Assembly: GCA_027603065.1 (NCBI GenBank)
Contig: JADGJP010000060.1
Location: forward strand, 16,373 to 80,372
Direction: 5' to 3'
Origin: Geranomyces variabilis
Taxonomy: Eukaryota; Chytridiomycota; Chytridiomycetes; Spizellomycetales; Powellomycetaceae
Length of the DNA stretch: 64,000 nt
Position 1 is the first letter of the stretch. Every line of letters begins with the position of its first letter. Below, piece after piece: positions 1-11,244 of this stretch. Made by a program: the position numbers and the translations under genes. Under the pieces are notes generated by a model. The model was given only the letters and a program-made list of their open reading frames with translations. It searched no databases and had not been told where the DNA came from.

Positions 1-177
1 GACTACTACCAGCGTTCCAGTGTTGAGCGATGTAGTCTATCATGCTAAATGTTCTATTGTTCGCAAACGAAGAGTTTTTCCAATTTCTGTGTCTATAATG
101 TTGACTCAAAGGCACGACCACCTAACGTGATGCATAATATATGATGGTAATAAATGGACCAACATTTAGCTCTCCCT

Positions 178-2910
178 TCAGCCACGACCGGCAGGCTTGC
201 CGCCAGATTTGCCGCTTGGAGAAGCGCCCCGAGTGGTTCCAATGGAAGAGCGAAGACGGCCTGAGGCGCCGCGTCGGGCGGAGCTGGCAAACCTGCGCAC
301 CTTGTTCAACAACGATCTGGCGCCATTGACAATTTTACCATAGCCACGAAAGTTCTTGGCCTGACGGGTATTGCCAGGGCCTACTCCAACACGCGGGCGG
401 TCAACGAACGACGGGAATGTGTCGCTGCTTTCCGCTCCGCCATTGCTGCCTTCCTCGGTTTCCCCGGCAATTGTCATGCCCTCGACGTCGGCCATGTCAA
501 CGCCCAGTTCGTCGAGCGAGATCAGAGTGCGGACGTCCTTTTCGTAAGAGTCGATATCCTGATAACCGACCTCGACTCCTTCTGCGACAGCGGAGGCGAG
601 GTTGTCCTGTTTGACTTGGGCCCGCTTGGCAATGTTGCCCATGATGCGTTTGAGCTTCAGCTTGTCCTTGCGCTTCAGATTTCCCGGCCCCTGCATCTTG
701 TCCAGCACCCACAATCGCGCGTCGGCAATCATACTCTCGAACGCCTCCTCTTCCGAGTTTGCGCCTCCATATAGCGAGTAGGCTAATACTTCGCCATTCG
801 AGCCGAATAACGGTTCACCGTTTGGCAGGATGTTTTCATTACCAGTTAGGTCCCTGGCCGTGGCAAACGCGTCCACTCCGAGCACTGACGATATTTGTGC
901 GTCGGATCGGAGGTCAAAACCCCCGTCTTTGATCGCGCTGCCACTGTCGCCGACAAAAGCATTATGAAAGCTGAGCAAGGCCTCGTAGTTGCTCGACACC
1001 CTTCCCGCTAGCCCTGCCCCACGCTGATGCAGAGCATCCATGGCTTCGTTTTTGGTCACCATGCCTATTAGTCTAGCCGTTCTCGACATGTCTTTGGCTT
1101 TCTTTCGGAGAATGGCGCCACGTCTCGCCAATTCAGCCCCAGTAAGCAGAGGCACCGAGCTGTTACCCGTCGTCGGATTGTCACGCGCCTCCAAGTTTGG
1201 AGAGATGCCCGGTGGGTAGGTAGCGTACGACCACTCCAAGATTGCTGTGCCGATACCGTCGATAACGTCCTCTACGGTCTGAGCGCCCTCGTATAGATCT
1301 CCCGGTTGGGGGTTATTGAGGATTCCAGAAGCAAAGCGCTCGTCCTCAAAGTCCTCGCGCGCGGCGCGCACGAGCTCGATCAAACGTGATGGGTCCTGAT
1401 CATCATTGTCATTGTCGCGCTTTTCTCTGCGACGATCAGATCGTCGAAATGTAGAGCCGCCGTCATTGCTGACGGGGTTGCGCGGTGTCAGCGGCGAGAC
1501 ACGTTCCACAGCAGGCCGCCACGCAGACCAGCGCGTCCACCCCCTCTCGTACATGGCCGCATGAATCGAGTTGTAACCTTGAACGGCGTTTAAATGGGCC
1601 ATGATGGTCGAGGGGTTGATAGGCTCTGATTCAATAGCATCATGCCACCTGTTCATGTAGATATGCAGGTTTTCCATGTTTGCAAAGTCGGGGCTGGCAA
1701 TTGACTCGAGAAGCAGTTTTGCGACTTCATTAAAGATGGCGTCAAATGCGGGGCCGCCCTCTCCGGCGCCCTGCACAATGTCGGAGGCAATCCATCCGTC
1801 GAAAGGGGGGAAGGTTGGATAGGCGCCCTCCGTAAACATACGCCCGGTAAGATCGAGGGCGCGAGCAGATTCCAGCAACGCAAGCTGCGATTGGGTGAGT
1901 TGCGACGTGACCTCGCGAGTGCATGGCGGGACGGTTGTCGAAGAGCAACCGGCAACGGCCGCAGTGTGCACAATTTGCGCGATGCCCTCGGCTGCCTCTA
2001 GCTCAGAGCCACGAGACGCAATGCTAGCCAATGGAGCGGTAATGTTTTTGAGAATAGACACGGCGGCTTGCAGCGACGCGGTGGCGTGGACGAGGTCCGT
2101 GTCGTTCAGCGGGTGGGTGCCGTCTGGCGCCGTAAAGTGCGCGGCGCGCATTCGGGCAGCAATAGCTTCGTTAAGATTATCTGTGTACAGCTGCAGGCCG
2201 TGCAGCTGCAGATAGGTCATTCCCAGACCTTGCTTGTCGACCAACTTCAGATGGTCTACAACCTGCCGGGCAACAAAGGTGTGAATGTCGTAGCCCGTAA
2301 CATTTAAGCTCTCCCAGTAGCCAAACCCGTCAGCGCTGACGCCGGCTCTGGCAACCATCATCATGTTGTTGCGGACGGGATTGGCAAACGGAACCCACTG
2401 GGAGAGAATTGACTGTGAGACGGAAGGGTGAAAGAGGTACGGACTGCCCAAGGGATGGTCGAGGGTGTGCTGCTGCACCGTACTGTCGTCCTCCGTATTA
2501 GGCGTAAAGATGGTAGTGTGTTCGACGGGATCGGCGGTAACGGAATCCTGCTCATGGACGATGCGTAAGAGTTTCCCACTAAGGTCTCTGACGGCGCCAG
2601 GTAGCAGCGAGAGGGAAGGGCGGTCGAGGCCCACGCGGACAACGTAGCGGCCAGTAAGGCTATCCAACTTGGGCGGGTAAAAAAAGAAGCATTCCTCGAG
2701 AGCGACGTAGGCCTCGCGATCAACAGTGGTGCGGTAGCTGTAATCATAGGCGGCAGCAGCGACGGCAAAATCGCGCGAGCTCACCGGACGGGCGTCGACC
2801 AGCGGCAGCGCTGCAGCTGCGGCCACAGCGACCAGCAGCGCGAGCAATGCAGTCAGCGCAGACATTGGTGTTCTGGTGATGGCTCTGGTGGAGGAGGGGC
2901 GGGCTTTCAT
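178..2910 (-). CDS. Large secreted protein of unknown function
   Basis: Uninterrupted 910-codon frame. I do not recognise the family. The best start is the second Met (codon begins at 2865), because the residues after it (MSALTALLALLVAVAAAAALPL region) form a clean signal peptide; the first Met would put 15 polar residues in front of it. The mature part has several NxT/NxS sites, a strongly charged low-complexity stretch near residues 490-520 (RRSDRRREKRDNDNDD), and a basic Arg/Gly/Ser-rich tail of about 60 residues that lacks a GPI signal. No transmembrane helix follows the signal peptide, so secretion or wall association is inferred. It stands alone. The upstream intergenic region is shared with the small secreted-protein remnant at 3725 on the other strand, which also has an Ala-rich N-terminus followed by AYD; this similarity is too short to prove relation. 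Confidence 0.75.
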   Translation of the reverse strand: MKARPSSTRAITRTPMSALTALLALLVAVAAAAALPLVDARPVSSRDFAVAAAAYDYSYRTTVDREAYVALEECFFFYPPKLDSLTGRYVVRVGLDRPSLSLLPGAVRDLSGKLLRIVHEQDSVTADPVEHTTIFTPNTEDDSTVQQHTLDHPLGSPYLFHPSVSQSILSQWVPFANPVRNNMMMVARAGVSADGFGYWESLNVTGYDIHTFVARQVVDHLKLVDKQGLGMTYLQLHGLQLYTDNLNEAIAARMRAAHFTAPDGTHPLNDTDLVHATASLQAAVSILKNITAPLASIASRGSELEAAEGIAQIVHTAAVAGCSSTTVPPCTREVTSQLTQSQLALLESARALDLTGRMFTEGAYPTFPPFDGWIASDIVQGAGEGGPAFDAIFNEVAKLLLESIASPDFANMENLHIYMNRWHDAIESEPINPSTIMAHLNAVQGYNSIHAAMYERGWTRWSAWRPAVERVSPLTPRNPVSNDGGSTFRRSDRRREKRDNDNDDQDPSRLIELVRAAREDFEDERFASGILNNPQPGDLYEGAQTVEDVIDGIGTAILEWSYATYPPGISPNLEARDNPTTGNSSVPLLTGAELARRGAILRKKAKDMSRTARLIGMVTKNEAMDALHQRGAGLAGRVSSNYEALLSFHNAFVGDSGSAIKDGGFDLRSDAQISSVLGVDAFATARDLTGNENILPNGEPLFGSNGEVLAYSLYGGANSEEEAFESMIADARLWVLDKMQGPGNLKRKDKLKLKRIMGNIAKRAQVKQDNLASAVAEGVEVGYQDIDSYEKDVRTLISLDELGVDMADVEGMTIAGETEEGSNGGAESSDTFPSFVDRPRVGVGPGNTRQAKNFRGYGKIVNGARSLLNKVRRFASSARRGASGRLRSSIGTTRGASPSGKSGGKPAGRG

Positions 2911-3724
2911 CCTTCCGCAAGAAGCGGTGGGCTGGCGGGTGTGCGAGCGGGACGAGGAGGGAGAACTGGTTCAAGTTGCCGTCCAGTGTGATGCCCAGTG
3001 CCGTTCTCGCTTCCACTCACTCGCCGGCGAAATCAGCGGGCGAATGACTGCCATCCTCCCCGAACTAGGAAGCGCACCTGTACGACTGGCTTCCGCTCCG
3101 GCTTTTTCTTTGTGCCCACCGGGCCGCTGGCCCGCTGGCCGGTGTTGCTGTATAAACCTGTTGCAGACTTGCAGTTCGCCTCTGCCTTGTGACTTTCTCT
3201 TCTTTTTGCTTGCGGCCACGCCGGTGCGCTCAAAAAGTTTCTCATTAGGAGTTGTAACGCGACGCCTTGCCGCTGCCCGCTGCGCAGCCCCGCCAACGCA
3301 AAGGAGGCGAGAGCAAGTCGTTGGTCTAAACCTTTGGCTGCAATTCAACGACCCCTACTACTACCTGCCTGTACTTGTGCTGCCTCGTCTTTTCGCCGCT
3401 GTTTCCTTTTTTGCGTCGTTTGCAGTCCCGCTGGGCGGCCTGGGTGTCAACAAAACGGCTCAATTTTCTCTACTGGCGCTTTAATTGTACTCGCCCGCAT
3501 TTTTATCGTCCGTATTTGGTTTTTCATGACTAAACCCTACTACTCAGCGACTCGCGGCCTGCCCAACCCCCTGCCTATGTCCCTGCACAGCGGCAGAGGG
3601 CGGTCAGCCGAGATGAGGATGAGAGCAAGATAAAAAGGCACCCTAGCCGAAGCCGACAGGCACTTTCTCGCACCCTTTGCCTGCCTTCCCTTCATCGCCC
3701 AGCCAGCCCTGTTTCGTTGCAACA
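2911..3724. promoter_or_regulatory. Divergent intergenic region with TATA-like box for the + strand remnant
   Basis: About 0.8 kb between the secreted protein on the minus strand and the remnant starting at 3725. A TATA-like gataaaaagg lies at 3629-3638, followed by a pyrimidine-rich leader (3660-3700) and the ATG at 3725, a typical fungal promoter layout. Open frames in this stretch have no coding character that I can support. Confidence 0.4.
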
Positions 3725-3869
3725 ATGAGGGCCACGACACTGCTGTTGACCTTGCTCAGCTCCGGCTGCCTATGACGTTCCCATTACCAGCGGCCCAAGC
3801 GGAACAGAAACTGTCGAAAACTCCACGGGTTCGGCGTACTACAACCAGACGTTCCCCAGATTAAGTTAG
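3725..3869 (+). pseudogene. Frameshifted small secreted-protein remnant
   Basis: ATG at 3725 opens MRATTLLLTLLSS, a good signal-peptide hydrophobic core, and the frame stops at 3773. One base out of phase, the sequence continues as PAAYDVPITSGPSG and then a Ser/Thr-rich stretch with two N-glycosylation sites (NST, NQT) up to TAG at 3867. The two parts read naturally as one signal peptide plus mature secreted domain separated by a single-base frameshift near 3762. No intron can explain it because the gap is too short. The promoter in front looks complete. Inference: a recently inactivated gene or a base-call error. Confidence 0.4.
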
Positions 3870-4417
3870 CCAACTAACCGAGTTTTGGATGGGGTCGCTG
3901 AAGGATTTCCTTAGTATCCCATAAATGGGCGCGACTAGTAGGTACCTCATTGACCGGATACATTGCTTTTAACAGCTCAAGACGTTTCCAAGTTCCATTT
4001 CATTGGGCTCGTCTTTATACTTAGCGTGACTTTCTTGTTCCCCTTTCTTTGTTAGCAGAGGAGAGGTAAGCCTGTAACTAGGAATAGGACGAAAACTAAA
4101 AAGTAAAGGTATTGGGATTCTTATTGAGCGACTTCGGAAATGACAGCGGGGGCCATAGCTATAAATTCCGTGGCAGGTATTAGGCACCAGCATAGGCACA
4201 TGGGCTTTACAGCCACACGCGGTGGTTGCTAATGCACCTGCAAATGCACCAAGGTGGTGACAACCCCCTAAAAGGTTTGCGAGCGAGGACCCCCTGTAAA
4301 CAAGGCTGTAAAGTCTACTTTTCTATATCCGCCCTCTCGGATAATAGGGGGATGCTGGAAGTACAGGTTCCACGCACGACGGCCAAGTTCGCTGCACTCT
4401 GGTCCGAGGGACGCACA
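3870..4417. other. Intergenic, no gene seen
   Basis: About 0.55 kb between the remnant and the 3' end of the next minus-strand gene. I see no coding frame, RNA gene or repeat that I can support. Confidence 0.5.
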
Positions 4418-5515
4418 TCAGTTTAGGGTCATAACGAGCAAGACGACCGAGGAGGCAACCAGCGCCATCCATCCCACCCTTTCGACATTCCCGTCGTTCT
4501 TGGTAGTGGCTCCGGCCGCCGTGGTTGCCGCATTACCAGGACTCGGGGATGAAGACGGAGGCTCGACCCCGCGCGCAAGCGCCACCATATTCGAGTCCCA
4601 CTGACCCGCCACAGGAGTCATGCAGAAGCCCTGCACCCACTCGTCGGTATAATCGAACGCCCCGGCGTTTCCCATGTTTTGACATGTAGGTGCCACGGGG
4701 GCGTCAATGTCACATTCTTTGCAGGCCTTGTCGTTGCAGTAATCCTTCAGCCGCGCACTCCCGTCGGCGGCACACGTTGCTGCGCGGTACAAGGTCGTTC
4801 CGTTGTATGCAAACGGCTGGCACTGTCCGCCAAGGGATCGGACAAGGGTGGGTGGGTGAGAGTAGAATTCTGGCTTTCCCCATCCCGTGCTCCACCCGGT
4901 CGTGCATGTGGACTCGTTGAAGCGAGAATAGACGAGGTACTGCTCGCGCAAGACGGTTGGGGAGGTGAGCACGGAGATTGGGAACGAGTTGAGGTGGGGT
5001 TCTGTGGGGTAGTTCCAGCGGAGGATGGAACCCGAGTCGACAGAGTTGGAGACGCACTCGCCGATGGGACGATAAAAGTGGTTGCATTTCTTGCACAGAG
5101 GGTCTGAAGGGCGGTACATGGGGCTCGACGGGTTCTGGGAGAAGAAGACGGCTGCGGAGAAAAGTCCGGGGTTAGGGATCGAGCGAAAAAAAAAAACGAA
5201 GACGGAAGAAACGAGATCAAATAGACACTCACGGCACCGATCTGCAGTTGTGTTCGTCGCAGCATGCGCAGCATGCTCCTGCTTGGCAAAGACGACGCAG
5301 TCAGCGGTGGCACGGTCATAGAACCACTCCAGATTCACGTCCTCGAGGTCGAGGTTGTTCGTGGCGCCCCACATCATGTCGATTTTGTCTGGCAGGCCGG
5401 TACATGAGGGGTCGGCGTATCTGTCGACATAGACGGGCACGATGCCCGCTGGGCCGTACGCGCTGACACTGGTAGCCACGAGGGCGGTGGCAACAACAAT
5501 CCCTGCGGTAAACAT
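4418..5515 (-). CDS. Secreted GPI-anchored Cys-rich protein, unknown function
   Basis: Two exons (5515-5233 and 5151-4418). The 81-base intron, 5232-5152, has a gtgagt donor and ccgcag acceptor. It is a multiple of three without a stop, so a naive frame reads through it; splicing gives DRC/PVFFSQ and a 338-residue protein. A signal peptide (MFTAGIVVATALVATSVSA) is followed by a domain with many cysteines, several in C-x2-C pairs (KKC near LCKKC, CKEC), then a Ser/Pro/Thr-rich stalk and a C-terminal hydrophobic tail (MALVASSVVLLVMTLN), the usual fungal GPI-anchor layout. The family is not recognised. It is divergently arranged with the chitin deacetylase, so both may be cell-surface genes. The function is unknown; location at the cell surface is a strong inference. 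Confidence 0.8.
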   Translation of the reverse strand: MFTAGIVVATALVATSVSAYGPAGIVPVYVDRYADPSCTGLPDKIDMMWGATNNLDLEDVNLEWFYDRATADCVVFAKQEHAAHAATNTTADRCRECLFDLVSSVFVFFFRSIPNPGLFSAAVFFSQNPSSPMYRPSDPLCKKCNHFYRPIGECVSNSVDSGSILRWNYPTEPHLNSFPISVLTSPTVLREQYLVYSRFNESTCTTGWSTGWGKPEFYSHPPTLVRSLGGQCQPFAYNGTTLYRAATCAADGSARLKDYCNDKACKECDIDAPVAPTCQNMGNAGAFDYTDEWVQGFCMTPVAGQWDSNMVALARGVEPPSSSPSPGNAATTAAGATTKNDGNVERVGWMALVASSVVLLVMTLN

Positions 5516-6112
5516 CTGAGGAGGAGGGACGCGGGCGGCGGGTGCATGACCGAAGAAGAGCCAACGTTATAAAGCAGCAAAGCAAGGTCGGGTGAGTTGC
5601 GGCGCTACGTCCACAATTGCCGCCTGCCGTTGCTGTCAAAAACACTTAAACACGCACAAGTTGCGGCCCAACCAACACAGTAAAAGGATAAAAGCCGTGA
5701 AAGCCTGGAAACCAACCCAAACACAGTGAGGAATTGCAGCGGCTTGAGCGGGGGTTTTTCTTCTTGGTGTGGACACTGCTGACCGGGATGAGACGATGAA
5801 AAATATCTTGTGTGTGTTCAGTGTACACTTACTGTACTTCTCTTCGTTTGCTCTTTTGCTTTTTTGCTTTTGGGTTTTTAGCGGCCCCCGCCCGCTGCCC
5901 GCCCGCCCCGACCACAACGCAAAAGCCCCCAAACAAGCCAACTCTCTCTTTCTTTCACTGAACCGACCATCCATGCGCAGGCCGCGGCCGCTGTTTGCCG
6001 CCGCAAGAAAGATGGACTCCAGGCAGTTAAAAGAGGCGGCCGCGGCCCCCGCTGCCTATCAGCCCTCGTCTCCTCCTCCTCCCCTCCTCCTCTCCAAGCA
6101 GCGTAGTCGACG

Positions 6113-7557
6113 ATGAAGTGCTCAGCTATTCTGTCTTTTGCGCTCTTTGCCGCGAGCGTTGCCGCCCACCCTAAGAAGTGCCACCACGCTCCCGTCTTCA
6201 CCGCGACCGTGGCACCTCTGCCTGTCCCCACCACCGGATCGCCCAGCGACGGCGCGCTGTCCACTGACGTCGTTACCAAGCCGGCTGCGGAGACGCCCGT
6301 GATTCCCGCCGTTACCGAGACGCTTGTCTCCACCGCGACCTCGGTGGTCGTTATCCCGGGAACCGTTTCCACCGTCTCGAACAAGGGACACAGCTCGACC
6401 GTTATCTCGCTTCCGCCCGTCACCACCACCGTCTCGACCACCCACTCGACAACCGTCGTTGTCATCAACTCGAGCTCGTCCGCACCCCTCGCTCCCAAGC
6501 CCACCGCGGCCACTGTCCCGGTCGGAACCCCTGGCCCCAACGGCGAGTGCGGTAAAAAGGGCTGGGTCTGCGGCAAGGGTGACTGCTGCTCCAAGTGGGG
6601 CTACTGCGGAACTGGCGCCGACTACTGCGGAGCTGGCTGCAACCCCGCCGGCGGTCTCTGCCTCCCTCCCACCACCACCACCACCTCGACCCCGTCCGTT
6701 CCCGTTCCCACGGCCACCAACCTCCCTGGTCGTGACGGCGGCATCGCCAAGATCATCGAGAACTGCGTGGTCAAGGGCGACGCTGCTCTCACATTCGACG
6801 ATGGACCGGGAGCGTTCACCATGGAGCTCCTCCCCATGCTCAAGAACGCCAACATCAAGGCGACCTTCTTCCAAAACGGCCACAACTACCGGTGTGCTTT
6901 CGACGAGGCTGACACCAACACCATTCGCGCTGTCCTCGCTGACGGTCACCAGCTTGCTAGGTGAGACTCATCCCTGGAGTATCCTGGGAAGACTTTGCGC
7001 CCCCGCACGCAAATTGACTAATGTTTTTTTTTCTTTTCCTTCCTATTTTTTTCAGCCACACCTGGTCCCACCCCGACTTCGGACAGTTGTCTGAAGGCAA
7101 GACCAACTACCAGATCCGCAAGAACGAAGACATGTTCATGCGCGTGGTTGGAAAGGCGCCCAGGTACTTCCGCCCGCCCAAGGGTGAAATCAGCCAGGCT
7201 CAGATCAAGCAAATCAGCGCCCTCGGTTACAAAATCATCAACTGGTCCGTTGACACCGAGGACTCTCTCGGCGCCACAGTGAAGCGCTCCGAGCAGATTC
7301 TCAAGAAAGAACTCGACACGGTCAACCAGCAACACCCGGTGATCTTGAACCACGAGGTTCTCGGCCCCACGGTCAAGAAGGTTATCCCTTGGTTCATCGA
7401 AAACTACGCCAAGAAGTTCAACTGGGTCACCGTGGCTGAGTGCCTTGGTGACAAGTCGAGCCCGTACATGACCGTGCCCACCCTCGCTGCTGCTAACGGC
7501 GGCGGACCCGTCTGCACCGAGAAAAACAAATTCGGCTCGTTCCCCAACGGCGTTTAA
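6113..7557 (+). CDS. Chitin deacetylase with CBM18 chitin-binding domain
   Basis: Secreted polysaccharide deacetylase (carbohydrate esterase family 4) predicted to remove acetyl groups from chitin in the cell wall. Exons are 6113-6960 and 7056-7557, with intron 6961-7055 (gtgaga ... ttttcag); 449 residues. Order: signal peptide (1-18), Ser/Thr/Pro-rich region, a hevein-like CBM18 with the eight-Cys pattern (about 146-183), a second Thr-rich linker, then the NodB domain. NodB motifs are all present: TFDDGP (227-232, catalytic base and metal Asp), SHTWSH (283-288, metal-binding HxxxH, formed exactly across the splice), RPPKG, DTED and LNHEV. The start is fixed by the signal peptide and a CT-rich leader just upstream. 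All catalytic residues are intact. No GPI signal is seen, so it is probably secreted into the wall. Confidence 0.93.
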
Positions 7558-8769
7558 ATACTGTCCATCGCGGTCTTCTTCTCCCTCATGGCGTACGCGG
7601 GGATTTTCTTTGGTCCTGCTTCCCCGCACAATTTACAACCTTGCTGCATAGACTAGGGCTTTTAGAATTACCCCAGCCCCCGCTAGGTCATAGAATATCG
7701 CCCCTCGTGGAAACTTTTAGAGTCCACTCCTGGGTCGCGTGTCACTTTCTTTATTTCTTTTTGATAATAGTCGGTGAATTCCCCTTATATATATACCCTG
7801 GCTGGACCAGGCAATCTAAAGAAAATTTGTTCAGGCTCCAACCCCTGGCCGCATCCCTGGCCCCGCCGGCCGTGCAACTGAGTGCGAGGGTGGGGGCCAG
7901 ACCCACATAGCCTCGGCTTGAATCAGCGGCCGCTTGTCGTAAACATAGCGGCGCGGAGCGGTCGGCGGCCCTTTCAAGTTGTTGAATCGACGAACAATGT
8001 TCAACAAAAAGTTCTGCCCTTCATTTCCGGCCCTCGGCGTCGTTTCTTGCGTACTATTTCTTGAAACAAGTGCCAATGCACGTGCTTTGACAGCGGCGTG
8101 CTCTTTTCGCTCGCCGATGTCGAGACATAGAAAAAAGTGAAAACACCAATTCTTGTGCGCTCAGTGACAAGCCGAGGCAGGGACTGCGCGTCCGCAGCGC
8201 TCAACCGCGGCCTGGAGGGCGAAAAAGTAAAACTGGATCGCAAGCTATAACGGTCAGATCGGAATCATCATTTTTTGGTGGTTTGGTCTACGTGTTTCTC
8301 CTTGCGGGGTTCATGGACGTCCGCTTCTGATGCCTCGTTGGCAAAAGGAAACTAATCAACCAACTGGTGATCCGGTAGCTGTCGGAAGCTGCCGGTTGCG
8401 ACAGAGGGAACGGGGACAGGGAGCAGCAGCAGCGACGCCGCGAGCCGATGACCCAGACGACTACTATTCAGGCATTGCTTGCCTGGCATGTGGGCGAAAT
8501 GGTTTCAGGGACTTCAGACCATACGCTAGTTTATTGGTGGGCAGACGCTAACCTCGTCCTTTGACGAGACGCAGCTGTCGAGATGCGAAGCAGACGTACA
8601 TACACAGCTGCGTTGCAAAAGTTGGAGAGCCCCGCTTTGCTGCATATTGTACCGCCAAACGCATGGGGCGGCTTAGGGCTCTCCAATTTCTGCGACGCAA
8701 CTGTCAAAAAACCGCTTTTCGCGCTGCAGCTGAGCTGGGCGTTGACGTTGGCCGGAAGAACCGAAATCT
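7558..8769. other. Intergenic, includes a short inverted repeat
   Basis: About 1.2 kb with no convincing gene. Two short arms, gttgcaaaagttggagagcc (8614-8633) and the near-complementary ggctctccaatttctgcg (8678-8695), face each other across about 44 bases and could form a hairpin. This could be a degraded miniature element. Confidence 0.35.
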
Positions 8770-9108
8770 TTGGAACTTCCTCCTTGCAATCTGAAGACCG
8801 TTGGGAAAGAGTTCGAGAGCCTCCAGTGTATCGACGGCGCAAAATACTCTCTGCTCTCTGCCCAGCTCGATGGCATGAGAGCGACCTTGGAGACGACGAA
8901 AGAGCTCCACGCTGTACAGATGACCCGTGCACCAAAGACATCGAGGATGACATACTTAGTCAAGAACTGAACCAACAGCGCGAGCGCCAAAAGCTGGACA
9001 ATTCGAAACGTCCGCCGGGAGCAGGAGAACAATTATCTTAAGAAAGCGGCCGAAATGCAGGAGGCAATGATGGAGATGAGAATCGCCGCGCTGGCGACAA
9101 AGCATTAG
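8770..9108 (+). pseudogene. Remnant of a coiled-coil protein gene
   Basis: Three adjoining short pieces in different frames each have the charge and heptad character of a coiled coil: one with LLSAQLDGMRATLETTKEL, one with SQELNQQRERQKLDN, and a last one with NNYLKKAAEMQEAMMEMRI ending at the TAG at 9106. No splice sites join them. I infer a decayed 3' end of a gene; the family is not recognised. Confidence 0.3.
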
Positions 9109-9727
9109 ATTGCGGACATCGCGAGAGGATTGAACGGAGGATGTATTGTTTTGAAGCATGCGCGCCATATCATGAGCGGGCCTTCACGCAATAAGGAAAA
9201 GGGAGTATACACATTAAGGAGCAAGCATAGCCAAATTCACCTCGCCATGTAAAAACTTGAGGCGCATATTATTACATGTCATCATCGCGACTAACAATGG
9301 GATATCCGGGACAAAGTGCAGGGATACGGGAGGGTGAGTCTTTTCCTGGTTCAAAACGTAAAGAGAGTTTCTTCAGCAGCTTTTACAAGCAAGCGGCACA
9401 CTTATACGAGTAGAAGCTTTCTTACCCTCAGGTCCAAATTACAACTAAGGTACGGCACGACGGCGGACGCAATGAAGGTAGATTGCGTTCAAGGACAGAA
9501 TCGCCGACCACTTGTAGCGCTGATCGGTTTCAAGGAATTTGAGGTGGTGGCGACACCCATATTGACAAGTTGATGTAGCAATGTGTTGTGCGTAGAAGGT
9601 TGGGGCCGACAAGGCGTTCTTTCTGTACGTGAGGAAAAGTTAGCACTGAGGTTGAACAAGTAATGCAATGTGGGTTCGTTGTTAAGTCGCAAGCTTGATC
9701 TTCTATGGTCAGTGACAAGAGGTCTCC

Positions 9728-11200
9728 AGCAACGTGATCCTGAAAAGAACGATCTCAGGAAGCATGATTAGTACGAGAATGCGGTGCACCCAAAAGAAAA
9801 CTCTGTTGGCATTGTAATGAATGGGGTTTGGGACCAGGACGTGTATCAAAGACGGACGGATTCGGTGAGGTGCCTACTAACAAGCACCTCAGTTTCCGCC
9901 TGGAGAATGGGTCGTCAAACGGGCATTGATTTAATCGATGTCCCGAATGATGAGTCAGTTCCCCATATCGAGCAAGTCACAGGGATGGTATACATGCGCA
10001 TACGATCCACGAGTGTGCTCTGGTACAATGAGGGCACTGCCATTGCTTGGCAAGTGCAGCTCAAAAGGCATACCATATACGGCGGGACGACGCCACGTGC
10101 AATGCGAGTTCGCTTTAATCCAAAGGTGCAGGCAGCTAGCCACCAAGCAAGGGTTGCAGAGACTGACCAATGGATTGGGCACTTTTTCAGTGACCCCGAA
10201 GGCATTGCAACCACCCACACCACGACGTACGGCGTTTCGGCCATGACATTCGGGCGTTTGGTCCGGATGCTGCTAGCGTTGTGGGCCACGAGGCCGACAT
10301 CTCAATGGCGTCGAACGCTCTTTTGACGGACGCATCTCACTCATAAGCAGCAGGGCCGTACCTTGGAAAATCGCGGGACGTGCGTATTGCGCCGAGGAGA
10401 GGGAGATGTGTGGCCAGATGGGCGTGACGATCGAGGGGGCGGGCGGCGGATGAGCGAATGAACTGCGTGCTCGCTTGTTGTGGCCCGCGGCGGACAGCTC
10501 CAGTAACGTGATCCTGAAAAGAACGATCTCAGGAAGCATGATTAGTAAGAGAATGCGGTGCACCCAAAAGAACACTCTGTTGGCGTCGTAATGAATGGGT
10601 GGGGTTTGGGACCCAGGGCGTGTTTCAAGTACGGACGGATTGAACGTGATGCCTACTGATAGGCACCAGGGCCTCCGCCTGGAAGCTCACAATCAAGAAG
10701 GAATTGTTTTTCCCTCAACGATGGGTTCACTCCCAATGACGAGCAAGACACAGGGATGGTACATGTGCACCATCCACGAGTGTGCTCCGGATACAGCGAG
10801 CGCACTGCCTGGCAAGTGCAGCTCGGCGGCGGCCGGGCAACGGCCGCAGCAACCAGGGGATTTGGCGCTTTTAAGTGCCCGGTGCATCGCAACCACCCAC
10901 ACCACCATGACGGCCGTTTTCGGCGGACAATATGGGCGTTTGTTTTGGGTGTTAATACCGAAGTGGGCTTCGTGGAGAAGCCCAAATCTCGGCAGCGCCG
11001 AACGGTCTTGAAAGAGGCATCTCTCCTTGAGGCAGCAACGTCTTACCTGTAGGGCTTCGCGGCAGGCTATCTGGAGATAAGATAAGATGCGAGAAGTGTG
11101 TGTTGCGGGGGCGAGGTGCGTGGCGAGACGTGCGATGACGGCGAGATGGGGGGGCGAGAGGACGTGTGCTTCGCACTGCCTTTCCGCCCTCCTCGTCCAT
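9728..11200. repeat. Diverged tandem duplication, about 770 + 700 bases
   Basis: Copy A is about 9728-10500 and copy B about 10501-11200. Both begin with near-identical sequence (aacgtgatcctgaaaagaac at 9731 and 10504, then aacgatctcaggaagcatga) and share later blocks such as accacccacaccac (10211 and 10890). Copy B is shorter by about 90 bases, mainly through internal deletions. No frame is conserved in both copies with coding character, so I read this as duplicated non-coding or long-dead sequence. Part of 9109-9727 upstream holds nothing that I can identify. Confidence 0.55.
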
Positions 11201-11244
11201 CTTCCCATTTTTCCACTCACCGACTACTACGTAGACACGAAACC

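Noticed and set aside
2876-3484. 202-codon plus-strand frame in the first intergenic region
   Set aside because: No signal peptide or motif; overlaps the start and promoter of the secreted protein on the other strand.
6122-6949. 275-codon antisense frame opposite the chitin deacetylase
   Set aside because: Mirror of GC-rich third positions; composition is Gly/Arg/Asp-rich without motifs, while the sense strand has clear domains.
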